Source of the DNA: an uncultured Sphingomonadales bacterium
GTDB taxonomy: Bacteria > Pseudomonadota > Alphaproteobacteria > Sphingomonadales > Sphingomonadaceae
Length of the DNA stretch: 15,726 nucleotides
Reading direction: 5' to 3'
NCBI GenBank assembly: GCA_903911985.1
Contig: CAIWFP010000108.1
Span: 1 to 15,726, forward strand
Below, piece after piece: positions 1-7,378 of the stretch. Position numbers and translations under genes: made by a program. Below the pieces are notes generated by a model. It had not been told where the DNA came from, ran no database searches, and was given only the letters and a program-made list of their open reading frames with translations. Each line of letters opens with the position of its first letter. The first letter of the stretch is position 1.

Positions 1-71
1 CCCGTCGTCTAATGGTAAGACTACGGTTTCTGATACCGTCTATCGAGGTTCGAGTCCTTGCGGGGCATCCA
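1..71 (+). tRNA. tRNA-Gln (anticodon CUG), 5' end cut by the window edge
   Basis: The sequence folds as a tRNA. A D-stem (GTCT/AGAC) is followed by an anticodon stem ACGGT/ACCGT closing the 7-base loop TTCTGAT, whose middle CTG is the glutamine anticodon. The T-arm is CGAGG-TTCGAGT-CCTTG. The 3' acceptor strand CGGGGCA (61-67) is followed by discriminator T68 and an encoded CCA at 69-71. The visible 5' strand CCCG pairs with positions 66-69 of the mature tRNA, so only about three 5' bases lie outside the window. It decodes CAG codons. No integrase or repeated copy of the tRNA 3' end is seen in the window, so there is no sign that it serves as an integration site here. Confidence 0.95.
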
Positions 72-234
72 TTTCATCGGCTTAAGGCCATGGAATAACG
101 TGAAAATTACCGAGACCAGAACAATCGTTCCCTCACTGGCTCCCTCATGGGGTCGGGATTAGGGGCGAATTGGCCCGTTCACCTGTGTTCAATTCACGCC
201 TGCGCCCATAGCGGCCCAGTCACCCGATGATGAC

Positions 235-357
235 ATGCTGTCCACGGCCGGGGTCAGCGGGCTGTTCGGCCCAGCGTATGGCCTGATCGCCGCGCCGCTA
301 AGGCTGTTTTTCATGCTTGTGGTTAAGCTGCCGTGGGTGGAGACGTCGCTGGAATGA
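235..357 (+). CDS. Possible 40-aa hydrophobic small protein
   Basis: A 40-codon reading frame begins ATG CTG TCC ACG and ends TGA. It encodes a peptide with one hydrophobic stretch (about residues 5-32, containing GLFGPAYGLIAAPLRLFFML) that could span a membrane, ending in KLPWVETSLE. It sits between the tRNA and the MgtC-like gene. No convincing Shine-Dalgarno sequence precedes the ATG and I do not recognise a family. The frame stays open upstream to a stop at 160-162, so it might be the tail of a decayed gene. It is listed only because composition and hydrophobicity look protein-like; it may be chance. Confidence 0.25.
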   Translation: MLSTAGVSGLFGPAYGLIAAPLRLFFMLVVKLPWVETSLE

Positions 358-415
358 GACCGATTCACACCGAGACCGGGCAACATGCGGGATGGGTGTC
401 GGTTATGACGTCGCC

Positions 416-1687
416 ATGCCGGGGAAGCATCCATTGCTCGATTTGACCATTATCCACCATTTGCTGATCGCGCTGGGCATCGGGCTGGTCATCGGGGCCG
501 AGCGCGAGCGGCGCAAGGCGGCGCGGTCTACACCTTCGGCGGCGGGGCTGCGCACCTTCACGATTGCCGCGCTGGTGGGCGCGGTGGCGATGCTGCTGGG
601 CGGCATCGCCATGTTGGGGCTGGCGGCGGGTGCCGTCGCGGTTCTGGCGGTGGTCAGCTACTGGCTGATCCACGATGTCGAGGACCCCGGCATCACCACC
701 GAGGTATCGCTGGTGGGCACGGCGCTGCTGGGTGGGCTGGCCATGACCCAGCCCGCATTGGCGAGCGGCATCGGCGTAGTCATCGCCATCATCCTGGCGG
801 CCCGCATCCCGCTGCACCGGCTTGTGGATGAGGTGATCACGCAAAAGGAATTGTCCGATATACTGATCCTTGGCGGCGCCACGCTGGTTATTCTGCCGCT
901 GCTGCCGGACCGGGACATGGGGCCGTGGCAGGCGCTGAACCCGCATGCGATCTGGTTGTTGGTCATCCTGATCCTTGGCATCAACGCTGTCGGGCATGGC
1001 TTGACGCGGTGGTTGGGCGCGCGGCTGGGCGTGCCGCTGCTGGGGCTGGTTTCCGGCTTCGTGTCGAGTTCGGCGACCATTGGCGCGATGGGTAGCTGGG
1101 TGCGGGCCACTCCGGCCTGTCTCAAGGCGGGGGTGGCGGCGGCGCTGCTGTCCTCGGTGGCAACCTTTGTCCAGCTGGGCGCGGTGATCGACCTGACCGA
1201 TCATGGAACTTTTGTGGCCATGATGATTCCCCTCGGCGCGGCCGGGGCGATGGCGCTGCTTGCGGGCGGTTTTTACACGCTGCGCGCGTGGCGTCAGCCA
1301 TCCGCGCAAGTGCCGGAGATGAGCCAGTCTTTCAGCGTGATGCTGGCGCTGGGCTTCGCGGGCCTGTTGTCCGCCATGCTGATTGCCACCGCTGCCATGC
1401 GCGCGTGGTTTGGCGAGCCTGGCATGATCTCGGCCGCGGCCATTGCCGGGGTGATGGATGTTCACGCCGCCGCCATCGCCATTGCCTCGCAGGTGGCCGA
1501 AGGGCGGATTTCCGCGCCTCAGGCGGTGCTGCCCATGCTGGTCGCCTGCTCTACCAGCACGGCGGCGAAATTGCTGTTTGCCGCCACCGCCGGCACGCGT
1601 CCGTTCGCGGCGCGGGTTATGCCGGGGATGGTTGTTATTGTCGTCGCGGCCTGGGCCGGCGCATGGTTCGTCGGGGCGCTGGGCTGA
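416..1687 (+). CDS. MgtC/SapB N-terminal + DUF4010 membrane protein
   Basis: Predicted multi-pass inner-membrane protein of about 423 aa. The N-terminal part carries the MgtC/SapB signature (LLIALGIGLVIGAERERR, residues 16-33), in which a glycine-rich helix runs into an acidic/arginine turn. The C-terminal half has the DUF4010 hallmark GLVSGFVSSSATIGAMG (about residues 210-226) and repeated hydrophobic helices ending in a very hydrophobic C-terminus. This domain pairing is common in bacteria. MgtC itself affects Mg2+/phosphate homeostasis and ATP synthase in pathogens, but the role of DUF4010 fusions is unknown, so no transport substrate is assigned. The start is uncertain: ATG 416 gives MPGKHPLLDL just before the first helix, ATG 392 adds eight residues, and a TTG at 317 is unlikely because it yields an arginine-rich non-membrane leader. 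No clear ribosome binding site supports either ATG. It appears to be a single-gene unit. Confidence 0.85.
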   Translation: MPGKHPLLDLTIIHHLLIALGIGLVIGAERERRKAARSTPSAAGLRTFTIAALVGAVAMLLGGIAMLGLAAGAVAVLAVVSYWLIHDVEDPGITTEVSLVGTALLGGLAMTQPALASGIGVVIAIILAARIPLHRLVDEVITQKELSDILILGGATLVILPLLPDRDMGPWQALNPHAIWLLVILILGINAVGHGLTRWLGARLGVPLLGLVSGFVSSSATIGAMGSWVRATPACLKAGVAAALLSSVATFVQLGAVIDLTDHGTFVAMMIPLGAAGAMALLAGGFYTLRAWRQPSAQVPEMSQSFSVMLALGFAGLLSAMLIATAAMRAWFGEPGMISAAAIAGVMDVHAAAIAIASQVAEGRISAPQAVLPMLVACSTSTAAKLLFAATAGTRPFAARVMPGMVVIVVAAWAGAWFVGALG

Positions 1688-2013
1688 GAGCCCCTGTCGT
1701 CGCCCGATAGGGATCAACGTGGGTCATCGTGCCCGGCACACGGTGGCGCGCCACGACCAGACTTTCGCGTTCTGCCAGACTTTCGCGTTCTGTCGGCGCG
1801 TCCATCAGGGAGCGAACCGCGCCTGTCGCGGCCAGCCTGTCCCGGGCGTTGCGCATCGGCAACCATGGGGCTGGTTGGCATGGTGTCGCCGCCGACAATA
1901 ATCGGGTGGGGGGCAGGCTCGCTTTTAGCGTGAAATGACAGGATATCCGGCACACTCGGCACGTTTGGCACTGGTGGGGGGGGCTGGCGAAAGGCGGGGC
2001 CAGCCGCATTGCC
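1688..2013. other. Intergenic region before ydbH; no supported gene
   Basis: This stretch separates the MgtC-like gene from ydbH. It contains an 18-bp tandem duplication (1757-1792) and a hairpin GGCTGGC (1982-1988)/GCCAGCC (1999-2005), next to a second hairpin listed separately. Short open frames exist on both strands. One minus-strand frame from about 1848 reads MRNARDRLAATGAV and continues into the back of the MgtC-like gene. None has a good ribosome binding site or a recognisable domain, so no gene is called. Confidence 0.6.
1757..1792 (+). repeat. 18-bp perfect tandem duplication
   Basis: The unit CCAGACTTTCGCGTTCTG occurs twice in immediate succession, at 1757-1774 and 1775-1792, with no mismatch. 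Eighteen bases is a multiple of three, so a reading frame crossing it would stay open; on the minus strand it would encode a repeated ESLAER-type hexapeptide. It is most simply a recent slippage duplication in non-coding DNA. Confidence 0.9.
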
Positions 2014-2036
2014 TTTTGCGCGCGGTTCGCGCAAAA
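2014..2036 (+). promoter_or_regulatory. Hairpin abutting the ydbH start codon
   Basis: TTTTGCGCG (2014-2022) and CGCGCAAAA (2028-2036) are perfect 9-bp inverted arms around the loop CGGTT, ending seven bases before the ydbH ATG at 2044. The ribosome binding region is thus short (AACGCGTC) and has no purine-rich Shine-Dalgarno. In RNA the hairpin could restrict ribosome access or terminate transcription. It lacks a long U-tract after the stem on the plus strand, so a translational role is more likely than an intrinsic terminator. The regulatory role is inference. Confidence 0.5.
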
Positions 2037-2043
2037 ACGCGTC

Positions 2044-5000
2044 ATGCATGAGGCCGATGCCCCCCTGACGCCAGACCGTGACCAAACCCGGGCTGGCCAT
2101 AGGCACTGGCCTGTCATCAGGGGTGCTGTCGGCGCGCTGGTTGTTGCCGTGATGGCGGGAGTGGGCATCTGGCGGGTCGAATTGGCCGACCGGCTGGTCA
2201 TGCGCGAGATGCGGACGCTGCATCTGCCCCTGCGCTGGCAGTTGCGCGGTGTCGGGTTCGATGGGGCGATGATTGGCCGCGTCACCATTGGCGATGCGGC
2301 CCACCCCGATCTTTCGGTTGAGCGGGCCGAGGTGAAGACCGGGGCAGGCGGCATTTCCCGGGTCACCTTGTGGGGTTTGCGGCTGCATGGCCGCCTGAGC
2401 CACGGGCGCATCAGTTTCGGCAGTCTCGATGCGCTGTTCAACACCCCTTCCGCCGCCCCGTTTCGCCTGCCCGGTTGGGAGCTGGCGCTGATCGATGGCC
2501 GTGCGGTGATTGATGGCGATGCCGGGATTATCCATCTGGCGGCTTCGGGCAACGGCAAATTGAGCGACGGGTTTTCCGGCCAGGTTGAGGGCGATGCCCC
2601 GTTGCTGGCCCTGGGGGGCTGCAAGGCGACGGATAACGCCCTTGCCGCGCGGATCACCGTTTCCGCCAATCAGCCGCATGTCGACGGCGCGCTGAGCAGC
2701 GGTCGGGTCGCGTGCGGTGGGGTGGCATATGCCCGCCCCCGGCTGGCGCTGACAGGCCAGCTCACACCCGCGCTCGACGGCGGCGAGGCGCGGTTGGCGC
2801 TCGGTCCGCTGGATGGTGGCCCGGTGCGGGCACGGGCGCTGGAGCTGACCGGGAAATGGCGAAGCGGGCCGGGAGGGCGCCTGAGCGGTGGAGGAACCCT
2901 GTCCGGCAACGGGATAGCCCCTGGCGCGGCGATATTGACCATGCTGGCGCGCCAGGGGGCGGCCACACGTGGGACACCGGCGGCACCCTTGCTCGCCAGC
3001 ATTGCCGACACGCTGTCGCGGCCCGAAGGGGCCCGGCTAAGCGGGCATTGGGGCTTTCGTGACAGCAAGGCCGGGGTGGCGCTGGATGTGCCCGATCTGC
3101 GGCTGACGGGCGCGCGGGGCGATTGGCTGCGCATTTCGCGGGCGATGCTGGGGCCGGCGGGACCAAGCGCGGAATTTGCCCTGGGCGGTGGCCTGCCGGG
3201 CCTGTCGGGGCAGATCAGTTCCGCGGGCCACGGCCCGCGCGCGCGGTTGATGGTGGCCATGCACAGCCTGCCCTTTTCCGCTGGAGGCGCGAGTGTCGCT
3301 CTGCCCTTGGCGCAGATGGTCAAGGCGGCCGATGGATCGCTGGCGATACGGTCGGCGCTGGTCCTTTCCGGGCCGCTTCCCGGTGGGCGGGTGGATGGGC
3401 TGTCGTTGCCGCTGGATGGCGGCTGGACGGAACAGGGTGGATTGCGGCTCGGCATCGCCTGCATGCCTGTCCGCATCGGCGGGCTGGTTTTGGGCGGTAT
3501 GGCGCTGCGACAGCAGGCGGTCAGGCTGTGCCCTTCGGCGGGCGCCCTGGTTACGGTTGGGTCGGGCGGCACTAGCATCGGGGGGAGTATCGCGCATCTG
3601 GCGCTGGTGGGCAGACTGGCGGGTGAGCCCTTTCGCGTGACCAGCGGGCCAATGGCCTTGTCGTCCCGCCCGGCAGGGCAGGGCACGCTCTCGGCCAATG
3701 GGCTGGCGATCTCGTTGGGGACAGGCGCCGGGGACAGGAATGGCGCTTCGCGTTTCGCGCTGGGTTCGGTGTCGGCACAGCTTGGACGCTCTGGCATCGA
3801 TGGGACGTTTTCCGGGGCGGATGTCGCGCTCGGGGCGGTGCCGGTCGATCTGCGGGGCGGCGCGGGGCACTGGCACTGGCACGATGGGGCCCTGCGGCTG
3901 GAAGACGCCGGGTTTCAGGTCACGGACCGTGCCGTAGACGCGCGGTTTTACCCCCTGCTCGCGCGCGGCGCCACGCTGGAACTGCGACAGGGCGTGATCC
4001 ATGCCGGGGCGACCATGCGCGAGCCGAACAGCGACCGCGAGGTGGCGCGGCTGACGCTGGTGCACGATCTGTCGGCCAGCAGCGGCCGGTTGGGCTTCAC
4101 GGTGCCCGCTCTTGCCTTCGACAAGGGGCTGCAACCCGAGGCCATCACCCCGCTCACCCTGGGCATCATCGCCAATGCCTCAGGCTCGCTATCGGGCGAG
4201 GGCGAGATTGGCTGGGCCGATGGCAAGTTGACCAGCCATGGCAGCTTTGCCACCGCCGGGCTCGATTTTGCCGCCGCCTTTGGCCCGGTAAAGGGTGTTG
4301 CCGGCCGCGTCGTTTTCACCGACCTTGTCGGCATGGTCACGGCGCCCGGCCAGCATGTTCGCATTGCCAGCATCAACCCGGGCATAGAGGTGGACGATGG
4401 GGAGGTTTCCTTTGCCCTTTTGCCCGGGCGGGTGCTGGTGTTGAACGGGGTGGAATGGCCGTTCATCGACGGGCGGCTGCGCCTGCTGCCCACCCGCATG
4501 GTGTTGGGGGCCTCGGAAGTGCGCCGCTACGAACTGGTTATCGAGGGGCTGAACGCGTCCAAATTCCTGCAGTATCTGGATCTTTCCAATATTGGTGCGA
4601 CCGGCACCTTCGATGGCCATTTGCCGCTGGTGTTCAATGGCAGCGTCGGGCGGATCGAGGGCGGATTGCTGACCGCGCGCCCCGGCGGTGGCAGCGTCTC
4701 TTACGTTGGCGCGCTCAGCTATCGTGACATGCAGCCGGTTGCCAATTATGCCTTCCGCATGCTGCGCTCGTTGAAATACACAGATATGCAGGTGGGGATG
4801 GAAGGCCCGCTGGATGGCGACATCGTCACCCGCATACAGTTGAAAGGCGTTGGGCAGGGGCCGGGCGCCTCGCGCAATTTCCTGACCCGACAGATTGCCC
4901 ATGTGCCTATCCAGTTCAACGTCAACATTCGTGCGCCGTTTTACCGCATGGTGACCTCGTTCAAGACACTGTCCGATCCCTCGCTGCTGGCCGATCCGCG

Positions 5001-5205
5001 CACGCTCGGGCTGCTCGGGGCGGATGGCAGGCCCCTGCCAGGCAAAGCGGTGATCGAGATCGCCGCCGCGCCGGACAGGTCGGCCGCCCCTTCCACCAAC
5101 CACATGCCGGGCAGCGACAGCGAGGCCAGCCCCGCGCTGCCAAACTCCGCAATGTCAACGGCACAACCAGACATTCAGCCCCCAGTCAGCGAGCACAGGC
5201 CATGA
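2044..5205 (+). CDS. ydbH: YdbH-family AsmA-like intermembrane phospholipid transport protein
   Basis: A 1053-aa protein anchored by one N-terminal membrane helix (about residues 24-43, VIRGAVGALVVAVMAGVGIW), followed by a long periplasmic region of short beta-rich segments typical of AsmA-like/TamB-like bridges. The conserved YdbH C-terminal domain (about residues 800-1000) includes FDGHLPLVFNG, GGGSVSYVGAL, FRMLRSLKYTDMQVGMEGPL and FNVNIRAPFYRM. In E. coli, YdbH acts with TamB and YhdP in moving phospholipids to the outer membrane and partners with the lipoprotein YnbE. Identification rests on the C-terminal domain and on the ynbE and ydbL genes immediately downstream. E. coli YdbH is about 880 aa, so this one is longer. 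It also has a low-complexity tail of roughly 45 residues (Pro/Ser/Ala-rich) after the last domain. Its stop overlaps the ynbE ATG as ATGA. The start ATG 2044 is the only reasonable one before the membrane helix, although a hairpin lies directly upstream. Confidence 0.9.
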   Translation: MHEADAPLTPDRDQTRAGHRHWPVIRGAVGALVVAVMAGVGIWRVELADRLVMREMRTLHLPLRWQLRGVGFDGAMIGRVTIGDAAHPDLSVERAEVKTGAGGISRVTLWGLRLHGRLSHGRISFGSLDALFNTPSAAPFRLPGWELALIDGRAVIDGDAGIIHLAASGNGKLSDGFSGQVEGDAPLLALGGCKATDNALAARITVSANQPHVDGALSSGRVACGGVAYARPRLALTGQLTPALDGGEARLALGPLDGGPVRARALELTGKWRSGPGGRLSGGGTLSGNGIAPGAAILTMLARQGAATRGTPAAPLLASIADTLSRPEGARLSGHWGFRDSKAGVALDVPDLRLTGARGDWLRISRAMLGPAGPSAEFALGGGLPGLSGQISSAGHGPRARLMVAMHSLPFSAGGASVALPLAQMVKAADGSLAIRSALVLSGPLPGGRVDGLSLPLDGGWTEQGGLRLGIACMPVRIGGLVLGGMALRQQAVRLCPSAGALVTVGSGGTSIGGSIAHLALVGRLAGEPFRVTSGPMALSSRPAGQGTLSANGLAISLGTGAGDRNGASRFALGSVSAQLGRSGIDGTFSGADVALGAVPVDLRGGAGHWHWHDGALRLEDAGFQVTDRAVDARFYPLLARGATLELRQGVIHAGATMREPNSDREVARLTLVHDLSASSGRLGFTVPALAFDKGLQPEAITPLTLGIIANASGSLSGEGEIGWADGKLTSHGSFATAGLDFAAAFGPVKGVAGRVVFTDLVGMVTAPGQHVRIASINPGIEVDDGEVSFALLPGRVLVLNGVEWPFIDGRLRLLPTRMVLGASEVRRYELVIEGLNASKFLQYLDLSNIGATGTFDGHLPLVFNGSVGRIEGGLLTARPGGGSVSYVGALSYRDMQPVANYAFRMLRSLKYTDMQVGMEGPLDGDIVTRIQLKGVGQGPGASRNFLTRQIAHVPIQFNVNIRAPFYRMVTSFKTLSDPSLLADPRTLGLLGADGRPLPGKAVIEIAAAPDRSAAPSTNHMPGSDSEASPALPNSAMSTAQPDIQPPVSEHRP

Positions 5206-5477
5206 ATAACCCCGAGTTGATTTTCAGGACCAAGGTCAGGCACCCTTTGGCAACGAGGCTGCGGCGGGCCGGAAGGGTGGATCGCCGCAGGTGGCAAATG
5301 GCGGTTTGGAGTGCGGCGACGATGGCGATGTGCGGTGTCCTCTCGGGCTGTATCACGGTGAATGCGCCGTCGAAGCCGATCGTCATCGAACTCAATATCA
5401 ACATTAAGCAGGAAGTGGTTTATCGCCTTGCCGCCGACGCGGGCAAAACCATCCAGAACAACAAGGATATCTTCTGA
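5202..5477 (+). CDS. ynbE: YnbE-family outer-membrane lipoprotein
   Basis: A 91-aa lipoprotein with lipobox LSGC (Cys50), followed by the hallmark YnbE mature segment of about 42 residues (ITVNAPSKPIVIELNINIKQ and so on, ending NNKDIF). In E. coli, YnbE is the outer-membrane partner that completes a beta-sheet bridge with the YdbH C-terminus for lipid transport. E. coli YnbE is about 61 aa. The extra N-terminal length here, an arginine-rich stretch up to residue 30, is unusual for a lipoprotein signal. An in-frame GTG at 5277 would give a 25-residue leader (MDRRRWQMAVWSAATMAM, then the lipobox) of ideal length, though its SD-like GGAAGG lies too close to it. ATG 5202 is kept because it overlaps the ydbH stop by four bases (ATGA). 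The gene ends in a TGATG overlap with ydbL. Confidence 0.88.
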   Translation: MNNPELIFRTKVRHPLATRLRRAGRVDRRRWQMAVWSAATMAMCGVLSGCITVNAPSKPIVIELNINIKQEVVYRLAADAGKTIQNNKDIF

Positions 5478-5872
5478 TGCTGACCCGGATGTCTCGAATG
5501 GCTGTGGCTTCACTGGTCTGCGGTGGCGCTCTGGCCGTGCTGGTCCCTGCCGCCATGGCCGATGGGCGCGACCCGGCCTATGCCGCTGCCCGTGCGCGCG
5601 GCGAGGTGGGGGAGAAGATGGATGGCTATCTCGGCCTGAGCGGCCCGGGCAATGCAACGTTGAAGCGCCTGGTCGACGATCTCAATCTCAGGCGCAAGGC
5701 TGTCTATACCGAACACGCGCAGGCCCAGTACGCGACGGTGGAGGATTATGCCTTCACCTCGGGCTGCAACCTGATCGCGGCAACGGTGCCGGGCGAGAAA
5801 TATCAGGGCCCCGACGGTGTCTGGCACGAGCGCACCCGCGCCGCTCCGCTCAGGGATGCGCGCTGCCCCTGA
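5477..5872 (+). CDS. ydbL: YdbL-family periplasmic protein (DUF1318)
   Basis: A 131-aa protein with a cleavable signal peptide: MLTRMSRMAV, a hydrophobic core, and a probable AMA cleavage site before Asp29. The mature part matches the YdbL/DUF1318 pattern: AARARGEVGEKMDGYLGL, a helical segment with NLRRKAVYTEHAQ, and the closing LIAATVPGEKYQGPDGVWHE. In E. coli, YdbL is the third gene of the ydbH-ynbE-ydbL operon and is thought to act as a periplasmic chaperone-like modulator of the YdbH-YnbE complex. Two cysteines (in SGCN and at the C-terminal RCP) could form a disulfide; this is inference. The start ATG shares one base with the ynbE stop, and AAGGA lies about 11 bases upstream. It is the last gene of the operon. 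Confidence 0.88.
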   Translation: MLTRMSRMAVASLVCGGALAVLVPAAMADGRDPAYAAARARGEVGEKMDGYLGLSGPGNATLKRLVDDLNLRRKAVYTEHAQAQYATVEDYAFTSGCNLIAATVPGEKYQGPDGVWHERTRAAPLRDARCP

Positions 5873-6267
5873 AGGTGAGGCAGGGCGATGGCATCGCGGC
5901 AGGAAATTCCCGTCAGGTGATTCGTGAAAGCGGCGATCGACCGGCGGCGGCGGGCATGAGGGCATGGGTCACGGTGTTGATCGTCCCGCCCTTGGATTAA
6001 AACCCCCGGCATTTGCCGCGAAGGGCTTGGGCGGCCACACCGCGCGCTTTGGGATGACTTAAGTCGAGCGAGCTTCTATGTCCTCATGGCCATGCAGGTT
6101 TTTCGCGGACAAAGCTGTAAGCCTGTTTATGGTGCCCCAGCGGGCGAGTTCCGTTCATGCGGCGCCACATGGTCGCACGCATGGCCGGTATGCGCGCTTG
6201 CTGACGCGGCCTCGCCTTGGGGCTATGGGCCATTCATGCGCCTCCCCGCTGCTGGACCCAGAAGCCC
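5873..6267. other. Intergenic region without a supported gene
   Basis: About 395 bp lie between ydbL and the GST-like gene. I see no tRNA, strong promoter or intrinsic terminator. It contains a short stem CGGC-ATTT-GCCG (6007-6018) and a perfect 10-bp palindrome GACTTAAGTC (6056-6065). Short arginine/histidine-rich open frames on both strands have no recognisable domains or ribosome binding sites. Confidence 0.6.
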
Positions 6268-6942
6268 TTGATCCCATCGATTGATCCCGTTCTCTACAGC
6301 TTTCGCCGCTGCCCTTACGCCATGCGGGCGAGACTGGCACTGGCGGTCGGCGGCACCCTGTGCGAATTGCGCGAAGTAAAGCTCTCGGCCAAACCGCGCG
6401 CCATGCTGGCCGCCTCGCCCAAGGGGACTGTTCCCGTGCTGGTCCTGCCAGACGGGGCGGTAATCGACGAGAGCCTCGACATCATGCGCTGGGCTCTGGC
6501 GAACGGCGACCCCGAAGGCTGGCTGGCGCGCAACGACCCGGCGTTGATTGTCGCAAACGACGGAGGCTTCAAGCACGACCTTGACCGTTACAAATATCCG
6601 GACCGCTACGGCGTTGACCCGCTCCCCCATCGCGACAGTGGCCTGGAGTTTCTGCGCGACATTGATGGCCGTTTGGCCGATGCGGGCCAGCTTTGCGGAC
6701 CCGCGCGCGGCTTCGCGGATGCCGCGATCATGCCTTTCGTGAGACAGTTCGCGGCCATAGACCGGGAATGGTTCGATACCCGGCCGTTACCGCATCTCAG
6801 GGTCTGGCTGGCCGGGCATCTCGCATCAGGCCTTTTCGCGGCGGCCATGACGCGATTTGCGCCATGGTCGCCGGGTGATCGTCCGATTAGATTTCCGCAG
6901 CCTCAGGCGACGCCAGCTGGCATTTGCCACCCCGATAGATGA
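6268..6942 (+). CDS. Glutathione S-transferase family protein
   Basis: About 224 aa. The N-terminal thioredoxin-fold domain has LYSFRRCPYAMRARLALA (residues 9-26), which puts Cys15 at the place of the active-site residue in Omega/glutaredoxin-2-like GSTs. It is followed by the cis-proline motif KGTVPVLVLPDG (52-63) and the glutathione-binding turn VIDESLDIM (66-73). The C-terminal part (about 95-200) is the alpha-helical GST domain, with FADAAIMPFVRQFAAID as the usual helix-6 motif. It likely carries out glutathione-dependent reduction or thiol transfer in the cytoplasm; the substrate is unknown. No ATG lies upstream of the domain. TTG 6268 (AGAAG about seven bases upstream) is the best start and TTG 6217 an alternative. 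The last 15 or so residues after FAPWSPGD look non-conserved. Confidence 0.83.
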   Translation: MIPSIDPVLYSFRRCPYAMRARLALAVGGTLCELREVKLSAKPRAMLAASPKGTVPVLVLPDGAVIDESLDIMRWALANGDPEGWLARNDPALIVANDGGFKHDLDRYKYPDRYGVDPLPHRDSGLEFLRDIDGRLADAGQLCGPARGFADAAIMPFVRQFAAIDREWFDTRPLPHLRVWLAGHLASGLFAAAMTRFAPWSPGDRPIRFPQPQATPAGICHPDR

Positions 6943-7014
6943 GGCGGTGGACGGTATTTCTGGCATTTTTGCCCGACTTGCGGCGCTGCGGTGTCCGGTT
7001 TGGATTGGCTGAGT

Positions 7015-7272
7015 CTACGGATCGTTCGGTTCGGCGCCAAGTGCCGCCGCGATGGCGCCTTGCGCCGCCGTCGCCTCAGCGACAAGGAGCCGCAGTGCTT
7101 TCGCGGTGTCGTCGAGGAGACCGGCGCTGACTGGCAGATCACCGTTGATGAAACGCCGGATGGCCCGTTCGTCTATGCCAAGGCGCCGCGAGGTGGCCGG
7201 AATTCCACCAAACACCTGCACGCAATGGGCAAAATGGTCCCGCGAATCCTGTATTGTGAATGACGCGGCCAT
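7015..7272 (-). CDS. Small helix-turn-helix protein (85 aa)
   Basis: Starts MAASFTIQDSRDHFAHC and continues FGGIPATSRRLGIDERAIRR (residues 21-40), FINGDLPVSAGLLDDTAKAL. The pattern of a helix, a turn, 'LGIDERAIRRFINGD' and a following helix matches small Cro/CI-like or 'XRE-like' DNA-binding domains, so a DNA-binding role is inferred. The start is well supported by AGAGGGGG just upstream of the ATG. A candidate promoter (TTGACG, 16 bp, GACACT) lies on the minus strand at about 7316-7343. The overlapping plus-strand frame (6991-7263) is arginine-rich at its start and lacks a ribosome binding site, so it is taken as a shadow. The gene is convergent with the GST gene and lies downstream of the tetR-type gene on the same strand. 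Its target is unknown. Confidence 0.65.
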   Translation of the reverse strand: MAASFTIQDSRDHFAHCVQVFGGIPATSRRLGIDERAIRRFINGDLPVSAGLLDDTAKALRLLVAEATAAQGAIAAALGAEPNDP

Positions 7273-7315
7273 GGTCCCCCTCTTTTGCCCCTGCGGGCGA
7301 TGATCTTGGTTTGCA

Positions 7316-7343
7316 AGTGTCGCAACACGGGCATGCTCGTCAA
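7316..7343 (-). promoter_or_regulatory. Weak candidate promoter for the small HTH gene
   Basis: Read on the minus strand, TTGACG (7343-7338) is followed after 16 bp by GACACT (7321-7316), about 45 bases before the ATG at 7272. The -35 matches consensus well and the -10 poorly (3 of 6), so this is tentative. Confidence 0.25.
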
Positions 7344-7378
7344 GCCCCGTGCCCCCCGCAAGTTCGGTTCCGGTGAGG

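Noticed and set aside
1..71. tRNA-Gln 3' end as integration site of a genomic island
   Set aside because: No integrase gene and no second copy of the tRNA 3' end are visible in the window, and the downstream genes are housekeeping-like.
1635..2669. Long minus-strand open frames (about 320-344 codons) over the start of ydbH
   Set aside because: They lie antisense to a well-supported gene, are Arg/Pro-rich without domains, and are expected by chance in GC-rich coding DNA.
6056..6065. Perfect palindrome GACTTAAGTC
   Set aside because: A 10-bp palindrome is expected by chance at this scale and it lies in no recognisable promoter context.
6991..7263. Plus-strand 90-codon frame opposite the small HTH gene
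   Set aside because: No ribosome binding site and no domain; the minus-strand gene has AGAGGGGG before ATG and an HTH-like sequence.
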